Assembly: GCF_027186265.1 (NCBI RefSeq)
Contig: NZ_CP114176.1
Coordinates: 2,418,001 to 2,482,000, forward strand
Source: Lentibacillus daqui
GTDB taxonomy: Bacteria > Bacillota > Bacilli > Bacillales > Amphibacillaceae
Direction: 5' to 3'
Length of the DNA stretch: 64,000 nt
In this document: positions 23,304 to 31,262 of the stretch, piece by piece
How the letters are laid out: each line of letters opens with the position of its first letter
Position numbering within the stretch: the first letter of the stretch is position 1
The notes under the pieces: generated by a model
Told to the model about the DNA's origin: nothing
Seen by the model: the letters and a program-made list of their open reading frames with translations, nothing else
Databases searched by the model: none
Program-made: the position numbers and the translations under genes

Positions 23304-24089
23304 TCACGCAAATAAATTTGCCATTAATTCGCTTCCCATCCGATCAAGCATATTACTTAATATACCGTTAAAGTATCCGGCAATGTTACGCAACTTTTTC
23401 CGTTTAGTTGCGTGGAAGGTCTCCCGGATTGCTTGGATAGCAACGTCAATTAATTCGTCATCCTCGTATGCTTTCCGCAATTCCTTCGTTTGTCCTCTGA
23501 ACACACCATAAAGACGTGATACCAATCGTTGGCTATCTTTTCCGACGAATTGTTTTACGGCATCTTTAAAACGTTTGTACGGCGTTCTGATGGCGATACA
23601 ATACGTATTACTGGAAGTAATTGTATAATGATTATAGTTAACTGGTTCGGCTGCATTTTCGGACTTTTCCACCTTGTTTTGCTTATCATTTTCGACATTG
23701 TTTGCGGTGACAGCTTCCGGTGACAGTGACGAATTAACGACGATAATATTTACCGATTTCTTGCGACTTTTTCCGAATCCGGTCCACTTTTTAACCGTCG
23801 GAATACGTTCGATCATTCCGTAACCTGCCAACTTGTTCACCGCTCGTATAACCGTCCTTTTCGACATTCCGATACTTTCTGCAATCGTCTGGTACTTCGC
23901 GAATGAAACGCCAATAACACGTAAACTAGAACGTCCCAGAAAACGCAAAACCTCAATGACAGACTCCGGTTGCTCATCATTGCGTAGGACTTCGATGTAT
24001 TCGTAAATTTTTTCGTCCATTTTGGCGATAGTTTCGAATGAACGGTATTTTTCGATATTGGCGAATGTGATTTGTTCGTAGTTTGACAT
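23304..24089 (-). CDS. Winged-helix protein, possible replication initiator
   Basis: 261 residues. The N-terminal half holds a winged helix: VSFAKYQTIAESIGMSKRTV, then IRAVNKLAGYGMIERIPTVK, followed by a basic wing (GFGKSRKKSVNIIVV). A low-complexity linker (about residues 118-150) leads to a C-terminal helical domain (FVGKDSQRLVSRLYGVFRGQ, ATKRKKLRNIAGYFNGILSN) that recalls the DnaD/phage replication-protein tail ending in a small helical block. Proteins of this layout are encoded by Bacillus plasmids and elements and are thought to act in replication or its control. It lies between the integrase and a repeat-containing AT-rich gap. Confidence 0.6.
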   Translation of the reverse strand: MSNYEQITFANIEKYRSFETIAKMDEKIYEYIEVLRNDEQPESVIEVLRFLGRSSLRVIGVSFAKYQTIAESIGMSKRTVIRAVNKLAGYGMIERIPTVKKWTGFGKSRKKSVNIIVVNSSLSPEAVTANNVENDKQNKVEKSENAAEPVNYNHYTITSSNTYCIAIRTPYKRFKDAVKQFVGKDSQRLVSRLYGVFRGQTKELRKAYEDDELIDVAIQAIRETFHATKRKKLRNIAGYFNGILSNMLDRMGSELMANLFA

Positions 24090-24273
24090 TTTCGTTGCCT
24101 CCGTTTTCTAAGAGGCGTACACCGCCGAATTAAAACGTTAGTAGACGCAATATTCCGTAAACTATAAAGGATATACGTCCAGAATTTGACGTATCCGGCT
24201 TTTTTGCGATATACTGTTTATACGGTAGTTGTCGTATATCACCTTCGGGTGTGTACGACTCTTTTTTTTGTTT

Positions 24274-25254
24274 TTAAATTTTTCTCTTCCTTGGTCTGCT
24301 CATTTTCTCCGCAACCTTATTTACTGGTGAATGTTTCGTGTGCTGATTTTCCAACGCTTTATTGGATAAATGGGTGTAACGTAGAACCATTCTTAAATCG
24401 GCATGGCCCAGCAACATTTGTAAATGGCGTATACTTCCGCCGTCCTCCAGAAATAAAGTAGCTGATGTATGACGTAATAAATGCGGGTGTATATTTTTCT
24501 TGATCTTCGCCTTTTCCCCGTATTCATTTAATCGTTTCCTGAACAAGTCCCGATCTATCTGTTCACCGTAATTAGTAAGGAATACATATTCGCTATCAAA
24601 TTCGCTATTTGCCAATATCAACCGTTTAACTAGCTTCGTTGTCGCCGGACGTAAAGGTAATGTCCTTGGCTTTCTACTTTTGGCGATATTAGCAGGAATA
24701 GTAACGGTGTTATGCTTTAAATCGAAATTACTTTCTTTAAGATTTGTTGCTTCGCTAATCCTCATCATTCCGTCGATAAGTACATACATAAGTGTATGGT
24801 CTCGGAATCCCGCATACATAGACTTATCTGGCGCTTTTAGTAACCGCTTTAATTCGTCCAAATTCATTACTTCAACCTTTTCCAACGGCTGCGGGAGATT
24901 CTTAACGCCTTTCATCGGATTACTAGGCGTTATTTCTTCCTCATACAAACAGGCAAACATGACACGCATTGTTTTTAACCTTGTATTTATCGTACTTGGA
25001 GCCAACCCTTTATGGCGTTGCTTATCAGTCTTGTACTTGTGCCCGTCAAATGTTATAACCTCGGTTTTCATGTAAGTTATATAATCGCGGAATACTGATC
25101 GATTTAATTCCTTGAATACGGGCTGTATATCTCGTACCTTTAAAAAATTGACGAAATACGAATAGTTATCTTTGTACTGTTGTAGCGTGCTATCCGCCTT
25201 ACCCTCTGCAACCTTAATCGAATAGAAAGTCCTAAATAAATCGTCCAATTCCAT
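24274..25254 (-). CDS. Tyrosine integrase of the element
   Basis: 326 residues from ATG 25254 (GGAGGTG nine bases upstream; the frame opens at 25266). The SAM-like N-terminal domain (LFRTFYSIKVAEGKADSTLQ) is followed by the catalytic domain with R165 (GMMRISEAT), K192 (AKSRKP), H258-x-x-R261 (HLLRH), H284 (LLGHAD) and Y293 (RYTHLS). XerC/D-like in size, with a lysine/arginine-rich C-terminal tail. It lies about 165 bases inside the right attachment site and reads leftward, away from that site, as usual for tRNA-specific integrases. In the integrated state the native tRNA-Val promoter at 25542-25570 points toward it. Confidence 0.92.
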   Translation of the reverse strand: MELDDLFRTFYSIKVAEGKADSTLQQYKDNYSYFVNFLKVRDIQPVFKELNRSVFRDYITYMKTEVITFDGHKYKTDKQRHKGLAPSTINTRLKTMRVMFACLYEEEITPSNPMKGVKNLPQPLEKVEVMNLDELKRLLKAPDKSMYAGFRDHTLMYVLIDGMMRISEATNLKESNFDLKHNTVTIPANIAKSRKPRTLPLRPATTKLVKRLILANSEFDSEYVFLTNYGEQIDRDLFRKRLNEYGEKAKIKKNIHPHLLRHTSATLFLEDGGSIRHLQMLLGHADLRMVLRYTHLSNKALENQHTKHSPVNKVAEKMSRPRKRKI

Positions 25255-25418
25255 AAAAAAACACACCTCCCATTAACGGAATGTGTGCGACAATATCGAC
25301 CAATTAATACCGAAACTTTGCGTCAAAGTCACCGTTTTATGTCAACGCAAAAAAGCACCAAAACGTTGGTATTTCAACATCTTGGCGCGTATGTAATATC
25401 CGAAAATTCCAATAGCCA

Positions 25419-25460
25419 CTGTCAAGGTAGCGCTCTCCCTGCTGAGCTACGGAATCGATT
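25419..25460. repeat. Right attachment site (attR core)
   Basis: Exact 42-base copy of 13414-13455: the 5' half of tRNA-Val up to the anticodon loop, without the 3' half. Confidence 0.9.
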
Positions 25461-25541
25461 GATATAATTTCGATCAAAACGGCGATACATTAATGTTACT
25501 TTAACGGTAACCAATCCATATATCATCTGTTTACATGAAGT

Positions 25542-25570
25542 ATTATAGCAATAAGTCTGCTACCTGACAA
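25542..25570 (-). promoter_or_regulatory. Native tRNA-Val promoter, now facing the element
   Basis: TTGTCA (25565-25570), 17 bases, TATAAT (25542-25547) on the minus strand. It matches the element copy at 13537-13565 in both boxes and in most of the spacer. It now transcribes a half tRNA and then into the integrase side of the element. Confidence 0.85.
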
Positions 25571-25668
25571 GCCCTTTTTTTATCGGTGATTCACTTTATC
25601 GGCAGCTCTTACCTGTCTCTTTGTCCCAATCCGTGATAAACTTAAGTGTGGAAGTGAGGTGTGAGCTG

Positions 25669-26394
25669 TTGCGAAGAAAAGGAACAATGAAAGATTATAC
25701 AATTAAAAGTCGGTATTTGGATGAGGATATGACATTAAAAATTTATTATCCTGAAGCTTTTTCTCCTTTATACAAATACCATATTTGTATCATGCAGGAT
25801 GGGGACGATTATTTTCAATTGGGAAGGGTAGCAACATTAAGCGATAATCTTCATGAAACGGGAGAAATTACAAATACCATATTTGTCGGCATTCATTACC
25901 GGGATAAATTTGACCGCAGAGAGAAATATCATCCCAACGGTAAGCAAAACAATGCATATACCAAATTTTTGATCAATGAAGTGGTACCATTTTTGGATGA
26001 TTTGCTGCCCGCTTATCATATGGGTCAGTCACGAACATTAATGGGGGATTCACTAGCCGGAACACTGGCATTAATGACAGCTATTCATTACCCCAACACA
26101 TTTAGTAACGTGATTATGCAGTCACCTTATGTCAATAATACCGTAATACAGGCCGTGACAAATGCCAGGAATATTGCTTCACTTGATATTTATCATACAA
26201 TTGGTACAGAAGAAACGGCTGTACATACGACAGACGGTTCCGTAGAGGACTTCCTGACACCAAACAGAGACTTGCACAAACTTCTGGTCACAAAAGGAAT
26301 GAGCTATTTTTACCATGAACTGGACGGCCCACATACTTGGAAACCATGGCAAAAAGATTTGCAACATGCATTAACCACTATATTGGAACCATGA
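25669..26394 (+). CDS. yjcH: Esterase-like alpha/beta hydrolase (YjcH)
   Basis: About 241 residues; the fold of the esterase D/enterochelin esterase group. ICIMQDGDDYFQLGR, then MGDSLAGTLALM with the nucleophile in G-x-S-x-(G/A), and the C-terminal DGPHTWKPWQKDL carrying the catalytic His. It strongly resembles B. subtilis YjcH, which lies beside yjcG and yjcF as here. The TTG start at 25669 has GAGGTG seven bases upstream; ATG 25687 is an alternative. The natural substrate is unknown. An IS copy now separates it from yjcG. Confidence 0.8.
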   Translation: MRRKGTMKDYTIKSRYLDEDMTLKIYYPEAFSPLYKYHICIMQDGDDYFQLGRVATLSDNLHETGEITNTIFVGIHYRDKFDRREKYHPNGKQNNAYTKFLINEVVPFLDDLLPAYHMGQSRTLMGDSLAGTLALMTAIHYPNTFSNVIMQSPYVNNTVIQAVTNARNIASLDIYHTIGTEETAVHTTDGSVEDFLTPNRDLHKLLVTKGMSYFYHELDGPHTWKPWQKDLQHALTTILEP

Positions 26395-26403
26395 ATTCCT
26401 TGT

Positions 26404-26463
26404 GTTAATTATCATGAAATTTTCGACAAATGCTTTTCAACTGTTGTTACTTTTTGTTATAAT
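26404..26463 (+). repeat. Left 60-bp target duplication of the IS
   Basis: Identical to 28430-28489. It begins GTTAATTATCATGAAATTTT and ends in TATAAT, so it includes the -10 box of the yjcG promoter. Confidence 0.9.
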
Positions 26464-28429
26464 CTCATCTTTGACAGTAAAAATCACAGAAACGTCCTCA
26501 TATTAGGCGCAACTGTGATTTTTTTAGTGCTAAAAAGTGAGTACTATTTACTTTTTTTAACCTCTTTTAAAATTTTTTTCATTTTTTGTATCGGCACGAT
26601 TTCCGTGTCTGTTCGAAATCCGAAAACATCGTGCAATTTGTCTGTTAGATCTGTTCTGGTATAAGTAGGAATGTAACCCTCGTTTGTAGCTTTCAACACA
26701 CGCATTTCCCGTAATGTTTGAATGATTTCAAAACAGGTAGCTGACTCGTCAATTTTCTTTTCAATTAGGCGGTAGGTCAATAATGACAGAAAGCATACTA
26801 AGAAGTGGGCCTTGATTCGCTCATCTTTTTGGAGGAAGACCGGTCGCGTTCGCATTTCACTTTTTAAAATGCGAAAGGTCTCTTCAATTTCCCAGCGTCG
26901 TTGGTTGATTTTAACAATTTCCCCTGGTGTGCTTTCCAAGTTTGTACATACACCATAAAAACCATCAAATTTCGATTCTTCATCAACGAGTGCTGAATTA
27001 ATGGTGTACTTACTCTTTCCAGCAATCTCTCCATCTTCTGTGACATGTGTGGACTGTATAAAACGATCTGGCGAATTTGCCCGCTTTTTCTCTATCCGCG
27101 AAGGATTATCCACCTTTTTCAGTGCGCGATCTATTTGTTTTTCACGAATACCTGCTTGATAGCGTTTATGTTTCGGTGAAAAGGTGACGACCAATTTTTG
27201 TTCGAATCCATTTTCATTGATCCAGCGTTCTTTATGGTATACTTGTTTATCATTTTTAAGATCAAGATCATTCAGATTGATTGTTTGTTTTCTTTTCTTG
27301 GCGGCCGCTTTCTGAGTAGGATCTACCATCTCCCACCCTGAAGGATCCAAAGCCCACTCTTTCAAATGCTTTTTTAATTTTTTGATGGACTGTGTGGTGA
27401 CAAAAGCTCGTTTATTCATAGAATTGTACAATCGATTTTCATGGGAAGAAAGCCCGGCATCTGTACAGACTACAAATTTAGATAGCTGAAAATCTTTCAA
27501 GATTCTTTTCTCCAGGGGCTTTAATGTTGGCTGCTCATTTTGATTCCCGGGATTGATTACAAAGGCGAGTGGAAGCCCGCTGCCATCCATAAATAATCCC
27601 ATTTGAACGATTGGATTCGGACGGTTTTCTTTCGACATCCCATATTGTTTCAGACCTTCTTCTTCTTCAATCTCGAAATAGAAATTTGTACAGTCATAGT
27701 AAAGGAGCTCCGTCTTTCGCTCAACGATGGCTGTGCTATTTTTGTATACTGTCCTTTCGATCGTATCGGATTCCTCAGCTAAGATATCTAATGCCCGATA
27801 TATATGCTGTGTATCTACGGAATGGGGCTCCAATAAATCATCTGCCCTCTCTAATGTTCCTTTTTTTGAAGTTGGGTAAATAACCCGCATGTATATTAGG
27901 AGAGCTAGAATCTTGTTTAAATCGTATGTAAAGTTGTGTCGATCGGAAATATCTTTACATATTTTATCTAGTTTTAGTTGATGATAAATCGACTTTAAGA
28001 AAAGATAACCAACGTTAAAAGATCGTTTTCCCACCTTTGGTATCGACTTTTTTGGATTGTACTTGACGATAATCGTTTCTGACTTTAGCTTTTTTTCTTC
28101 CGTTAATTTTTTTGCATATGCACGTGCCCATTCTTCCGGGTCAACACCAGGATATCTTTCACGAATTTCCTGTTCGTTGCCTAAAGATTCAATGACTTTC
28201 GTAGTTGATTTCCCATTAATATCTCTAACATTTTCAATAACGGAATAGGAAACAGAATTCTTGGATACACTTTTTTTAATACGCATGGATATCCCTCAAA
28301 TCTTCTTGAATGCCTCTATCATAACATAGTACTATGTAGTACTCAATAATTTAATTAAAAATTTGACAAAAAAATAAAGCCATCACAGGCTTTAAAGGCA
28401 ATTTCTGATTATGTAGGTGTCAAACTCCC
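26464..28429 (-). mobile_element. IS1634-family insertion sequence
   Basis: About 1.97 kb between two 60-bp direct repeats. Ends are weak inverted repeats sharing TTTGACA and TCA-AGAAA words. It holds one transposase gene and a hairpin (AAAAATCACAG with CTGTGATTTTT, 26479-26522) after it. Long, variable target duplications are a known trait of this family. Confidence 0.85.
26544..28286 (-). CDS. IS1634-family DDE transposase
   Basis: 580 residues, full-length for the family. The RNase-H-fold catalytic residues can be placed: D198 in LLYYDCTNFYF, D276 in VVCTDAGLSS, and E468 in QRRWEIEETFRILKSEM, which matches R-x3-E-x6-K with K475; the tyrosine usual at the start of that signature is replaced by N461. 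The frame is intact, so the element may be active. The N-terminal part (residues 1-90) is a charged DNA-binding-type region. Confidence 0.9.
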   Translation of the reverse strand: MRIKKSVSKNSVSYSVIENVRDINGKSTTKVIESLGNEQEIRERYPGVDPEEWARAYAKKLTEEKKLKSETIIVKYNPKKSIPKVGKRSFNVGYLFLKSIYHQLKLDKICKDISDRHNFTYDLNKILALLIYMRVIYPTSKKGTLERADDLLEPHSVDTQHIYRALDILAEESDTIERTVYKNSTAIVERKTELLYYDCTNFYFEIEEEEGLKQYGMSKENRPNPIVQMGLFMDGSGLPLAFVINPGNQNEQPTLKPLEKRILKDFQLSKFVVCTDAGLSSHENRLYNSMNKRAFVTTQSIKKLKKHLKEWALDPSGWEMVDPTQKAAAKKRKQTINLNDLDLKNDKQVYHKERWINENGFEQKLVVTFSPKHKRYQAGIREKQIDRALKKVDNPSRIEKKRANSPDRFIQSTHVTEDGEIAGKSKYTINSALVDEESKFDGFYGVCTNLESTPGEIVKINQRRWEIEETFRILKSEMRTRPVFLQKDERIKAHFLVCFLSLLTYRLIEKKIDESATCFEIIQTLREMRVLKATNEGYIPTYTRTDLTDKLHDVFGFRTDTEIVPIQKMKKILKEVKKSK

Positions 28430-28489
28430 GTTAATTATCATGAAATTTTCGACAAATGCTTTTCAACTGTTGTTACTTTTTGTTATAAT
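28430..28489 (+). repeat. Right 60-bp target duplication, carrying the yjcG promoter
   Basis: Identical to 26404-26463. TATAAT at 28484-28489 lies 73 bases before the yjcG start, with TTTCAA-like sequence 17 bases upstream. Confidence 0.9.
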
Positions 28490-28561
28490 GAAGAGTAATC
28501 ATATGATAGAATAAATGTGCTATCATAATAGGGAGTAAAATAAGAACAAGGAGGTTGTATG

Positions 28562-29080
28562 ATGAAGTACGGTATTGTTACCTTTCCATCCAAGCCTGTC
28601 CAAGATGAAGTCAATTCTTATAGAAAACGGTATGATCCGCATTATGCGTTAATTCCGCCACATATTACGTTAAAGGAAGCGTTTGATGCAACAAATGATG
28701 AGCTGGAAACGCTCGTAACCGAATTAAAACATATTGCAAACGAAACAAAACCGTTCAAAATCAACGTGAACAAAGTAAGTACATTTGCTCCCGTAACCAA
28801 CACCATTTATTTGAAAGTGGAGCCGATTCAGGAATTGATCGATTTACATGAAAAGCTGCAAAGCGACAAATTCCCCGAGAGCGAGGAATATACATTTGTT
28901 CCACATATCACGATTGCCCAGAAATTAAAATATGAAGAGTACTCCGATATTTTTGGCAGCTTAAAAATGAAAGATTTCAAAATTGAGGATACCATTGATC
29001 GTTTTCAATTACTTTATCAGTTAGATAATGGCTCGTGGACTGTTTATGAATCTTTTGTGTTTGGGAAGGAATACGTGTGA
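28562..29080 (+). CDS. yjcG: 2H phosphoesterase superfamily protein YjcG
   Basis: 172 residues. Two H-x-T/S-x motifs, PPHITLKEAF near residue 38 and FVPHITIAQK near 115, define the 2H (2'-5' RNA ligase-like) fold. MKYGIVTFPSKPVQDEVNSY and the ending LLYQLDNGSWTVYESF match B. subtilis YjcG closely. The activity is likely a phosphodiesterase on an RNA or nucleotide substrate, not established. AAGGAGG is seven bases before the second ATG (28562), preferred to 28559. It overlaps yjcF by four bases. Confidence 0.88.
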   Translation: MKYGIVTFPSKPVQDEVNSYRKRYDPHYALIPPHITLKEAFDATNDELETLVTELKHIANETKPFKINVNKVSTFAPVTNTIYLKVEPIQELIDLHEKLQSDKFPESEEYTFVPHITIAQKLKYEEYSDIFGSLKMKDFKIEDTIDRFQLLYQLDNGSWTVYESFVFGKEYV

Positions 29081-29502
29081 TTATCAAACGTGCCCGAACT
29101 GAGCAAGAAATCAAACAAGCCTTCCAGGTACGTACCACAGTATTTGTTGACGAACAGCACGTACCGCCGGAAGAAGAAATTGATCATTTCGATAAAGAAG
29201 CAATCCACTTTATTGGGATTCAGGATAATCATGCCATCGCTGCCAGCAGACTACGTTTTACGGAAGATTATGGTAAGTTGGAGCGTATCTGTGTCATGAA
29301 AGATGCACGCGGAAAATCATATGGTTCTGAACTGATCAGGAAAATGGAAACAGAAATAATGGAAAACGGGTATCAAAAAGCAAAATTAAATGCACAAACT
29401 CATGCGGAAAAATTTTATAAACGACTGGGCTACGAAACGATTTCGGGGGAATTCCTTGATGCAGGTATCCCACACGTTACCATGATTAAGAATTTGGAAT
29501 AA
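29077..29502 (+). CDS. yjcF: GNAT acetyltransferase YjcF
   Basis: 141 residues, GTG start overlapping the yjcG stop. The GNAT fold shows in the N-terminal AFQVRTTVFVDEQHVPPEEE, the LERICVMKDARGKSYGSELI acetyl-CoA loop (R/Q-x-x-G-x-G/S region), and AEKFYKRLGYETISGEFLDAGIPHVTM. It matches B. subtilis YjcF; the acceptor is unknown. Confidence 0.88.
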   Translation: MIIKRARTEQEIKQAFQVRTTVFVDEQHVPPEEEIDHFDKEAIHFIGIQDNHAIAASRLRFTEDYGKLERICVMKDARGKSYGSELIRKMETEIMENGYQKAKLNAQTHAEKFYKRLGYETISGEFLDAGIPHVTMIKNLE

Positions 29503-29537
29503 AAAACAGTCCGTCATCATATGGCGGGCTGTTTTTT
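29501..29537 (+). terminator. Terminator after yjcF
   Basis: AAAAAACAG-CCG-CAT pairs with ATG-CGG-CTGTTTTTT in an imperfect hairpin with a T run. Confidence 0.85.
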
Positions 29538-29607
29538 GGATAATGATAACATTTGGGTTCGTGTTCACACGATGCTGACATACCCTTTCCCACAAACAGC
29601 CCCTTTC

Positions 29608-29778
29608 TTAGATACTTGCATTAATTCGCTGTGGTTTTTTCTGAAGGGTTTGGTAACCATATGCCTTCAAGCTGATTTTATACGGTCCTTCAATATAAAA
29701 TTGACCTCGCTTATCACCAACCATCCGATTTTTATAATCCTGGTATTGATATTCAGAAACGGGTAACACATAACCCAT
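29608..29778 (-). CDS. 56-residue conserved-looking protein
   Basis: ATG 29778 follows AAGGTG. The sequence starts MGYVLPVSEYQYQDYKNRMV and continues GDKRGQFYIEGPYKISLKAY, rich in Y, Q and K. Short MGxxLPxxxYQY proteins of this kind occur in Bacillaceae close to spore genes. No function recognised. Confidence 0.55.
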   Translation of the reverse strand: MGYVLPVSEYQYQDYKNRMVGDKRGQFYIEGPYKISLKAYGYQTLQKKPQRINASI

Positions 29779-29891
29779 TCAAATCACCTTCCAATAGTTT
29801 ATCCATGTTTCGTTACGAGCGATTTTCATTTATCTTTTCAAACTATTCAATTAACAATACCCGTTTTCCTTGAAAGTTATGCATTGAATCT

Positions 29892-30101
29892 TCACTCATC
29901 CTCCATCTTTTTTTCCAGTTCCTTAATAAGTGATTCAAGGTGGCCGATTCCTTCTAAAAAGTCATTGTTCCATTTATCCAGTTGTTCATCCCATTCACCC
30001 ATGCGACGTTCCGGATATTGGAACCACTTCTCATTCTTTTCCAAATGTTTTTCAATATCACGCAGATGCCGCAACCAAGGTATTCTCGGCTTTTCCCACA
30101 T
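29892..30101 (-). CDS. 69-residue helical protein in the coat gene region
   Basis: MWEKPRIPWLRHLRDIEKHL, then WFQYPERRMGEWDEQLDKWN, ending LIKELEKKMEDE. Tryptophan- and glutamate-rich, two helices likely. AAGGAGGAT precedes ATG 30101. The location between yjcF and coat genes suggests a sporulation role, which is inference. Confidence 0.55.
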   Translation of the reverse strand: MWEKPRIPWLRHLRDIEKHLEKNEKWFQYPERRMGEWDEQLDKWNNDFLEGIGHLESLIKELEKKMEDE

Positions 30102-30181
30102 GCAACCTATCCTCCTTAAGGTGTTGTCCAGATTTTAATGAAAGAAAAGACAGCTTCATCAGCCGTCTCTCCTTGTTCTCG

Positions 30182-30430
30182 TTAAATCCAGGAAAACGGT
30201 CCCCTATTCTCCCGCTCATCATTCTCATCTTCTGCTTTCTCTTCGCCTTCATCATTCTGTTCAGATTCACGCTCTTCATTAGCCGGTTCTTCATTTTCAC
30301 CACGTTCTGGAATTGGACGGCCAAGGAACGGGTCATACCTGGGATGGCGGCGCTGCTGCGGTTCCACTTGTACATTGTCCGCCTTAATAACCAAATCTTT
30401 CACATGGATAACTTTTTTATTATCAGACAT
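30182..30430 (-). CDS. 82-residue acidic protein in the coat gene region
   Basis: Begins MSDNKKVIHVKDLVIKADNV, then a basic RRHPRYDPFLGRPIPERG segment and a long acidic tail (NEEPANEERESEQNDEGEEK). The mixed charge layout and position next to a CotY/CotZ-type gene hint at a spore-surface protein. AAGGAG lies upstream of ATG 30430. No family recognised with confidence. Confidence 0.5.
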   Translation of the reverse strand: MSDNKKVIHVKDLVIKADNVQVEPQQRRHPRYDPFLGRPIPERGENEEPANEERESEQNDEGEEKAEDENDERENRGPFSWI

Positions 30431-30572
30431 TTATCATTCACTCCTTTATAACATTTACTCCCTTATTAATATGGTCGCTATTAGTCTATGTAGACACATC
30501 ACCTTGGTTATAGACATTCGCCCTTTTCTGTTAAAATTCACTTTCCCTTTTATACATCAGTTGTCCGCCCAC

Positions 30573-30599
30573 ACCACCATGGGGTTATGTCATATTCTA
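30573..30599 (+). promoter_or_regulatory. Sigma-K-type promoter before the coat gene
   Basis: AC (30573-30574), 16 bases, CATATTCTA (30591-30599), matching the late mother-cell consensus AC-N16-CATANNNTA, 47 bases before ATG 30647. Confidence 0.5.
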
Positions 30600-30646
30600 T
30601 TAAGGACACTAGGTCAAATCACACTTTCAGAAAGGAGTAATAATTC

Positions 30647-31141
30647 ATGGGTTGTTGCGGAAAAGAGTATGAAACTGGCAATTGTGTATGTGATATTCTA
30701 AAGGAAATTGCAGACGTTCAAAGTGACATCGTTGAGAATTGCTGTGACACAAGTTGCGAAAGATCCATCAATGATTTACTAGGTGAACAAGAATCAGCTG
30801 ATTTAGATACAGTACCAGTTTTATTGTACTGTCAAGATGGCTGCAAACCTTTCAAAGGGTTCGGAGCTTTTAGAGGTGATGGAAACGGAGGCTGCGACTT
30901 TGGTGAAGTAGTTGGAAGTTTCTATTTCCGTGTGAAAAAAGTTGACGATAATTGCTGTGCTACACTGGAGCTATTAAGGGATCCTTATGATAAAGATAGC
31001 AATCCGGCAGATCCAGTCTGTCAGGATACGTGTCATTTGCGTGCTACAGGAATCTGCATTACCGTTGATGTTAACTGTTTCTGCCACATAACATGTTTAC
31101 CGGCGATTTCAGCATTCAATACAGTAACTGGTCCCGCATAA
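30647..31141 (+). CDS. Spore coat/exosporium protein of the CotY/CotZ family
   Basis: 164 residues with 19 cysteines: MGCCGKEYETGNCVCDILKE, VENCCDTSCERS, DDNCCATLELL, VCQDTCHLRATGICITVDVN, CFCHITCLPA. This is the CotY/CotZ/ExsY pattern; these proteins self-assemble into a disulfide-linked crust or exosporium basal layer. AAGGAG precedes the ATG. A sigma-K-like promoter lies upstream. Only one copy is seen here, where B. subtilis has two (cotY and cotZ). Confidence 0.9.
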   Translation: MGCCGKEYETGNCVCDILKEIADVQSDIVENCCDTSCERSINDLLGEQESADLDTVPVLLYCQDGCKPFKGFGAFRGDGNGGCDFGEVVGSFYFRVKKVDDNCCATLELLRDPYDKDSNPADPVCQDTCHLRATGICITVDVNCFCHITCLPAISAFNTVTGPA

Positions 31142-31164
31142 TAAGTATTAAATCATTATCAACC

Positions 31165-31198
31165 AAGGAGAAGAGGAAATACCCCTTCTCCTATTTTA
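31165..31198 (+). terminator. Terminator after the coat gene
   Basis: AAGGAGAAG pairs with CTTCTCCT, then ATTTT. Confidence 0.7.
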
Positions 31199-31262
31199 CA
31201 TGTCTCGGTCTTCGCTTCCTGACCCATCCGGCTCCTACGACCAGCGGCTTTCGTTTTTGACC

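Larger units (their letters stand above)
13414..25460. mobile_element. 12-kb integrated element in tRNA-Val
   Basis: Bounded by 42-bp direct repeats derived from tRNA-Val. The tyrosine integrase lies just inside the right end and reads toward the left end. Contents: serine recombinase, two XRE repressor-type genes, two winged-helix proteins that may start replication, DUF3102 protein, zinc-ribbon proteins and many small ORFs. I see no relaxase, VirB4/TraG-type ATPase, terminase, portal or capsid gene, so it looks like an integrative plasmid-like element or a satellite rather than a full ICE or prophage. Its word use (many TACG and CGT) differs from the flanks, suggesting transfer. Confidence 0.88.

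Noticed and set aside
29521..29766. 81-codon plus frame after yjcF
   Set aside because: It starts inside the yjcF terminator and is the shadow of the 56-residue gene on the minus strand.
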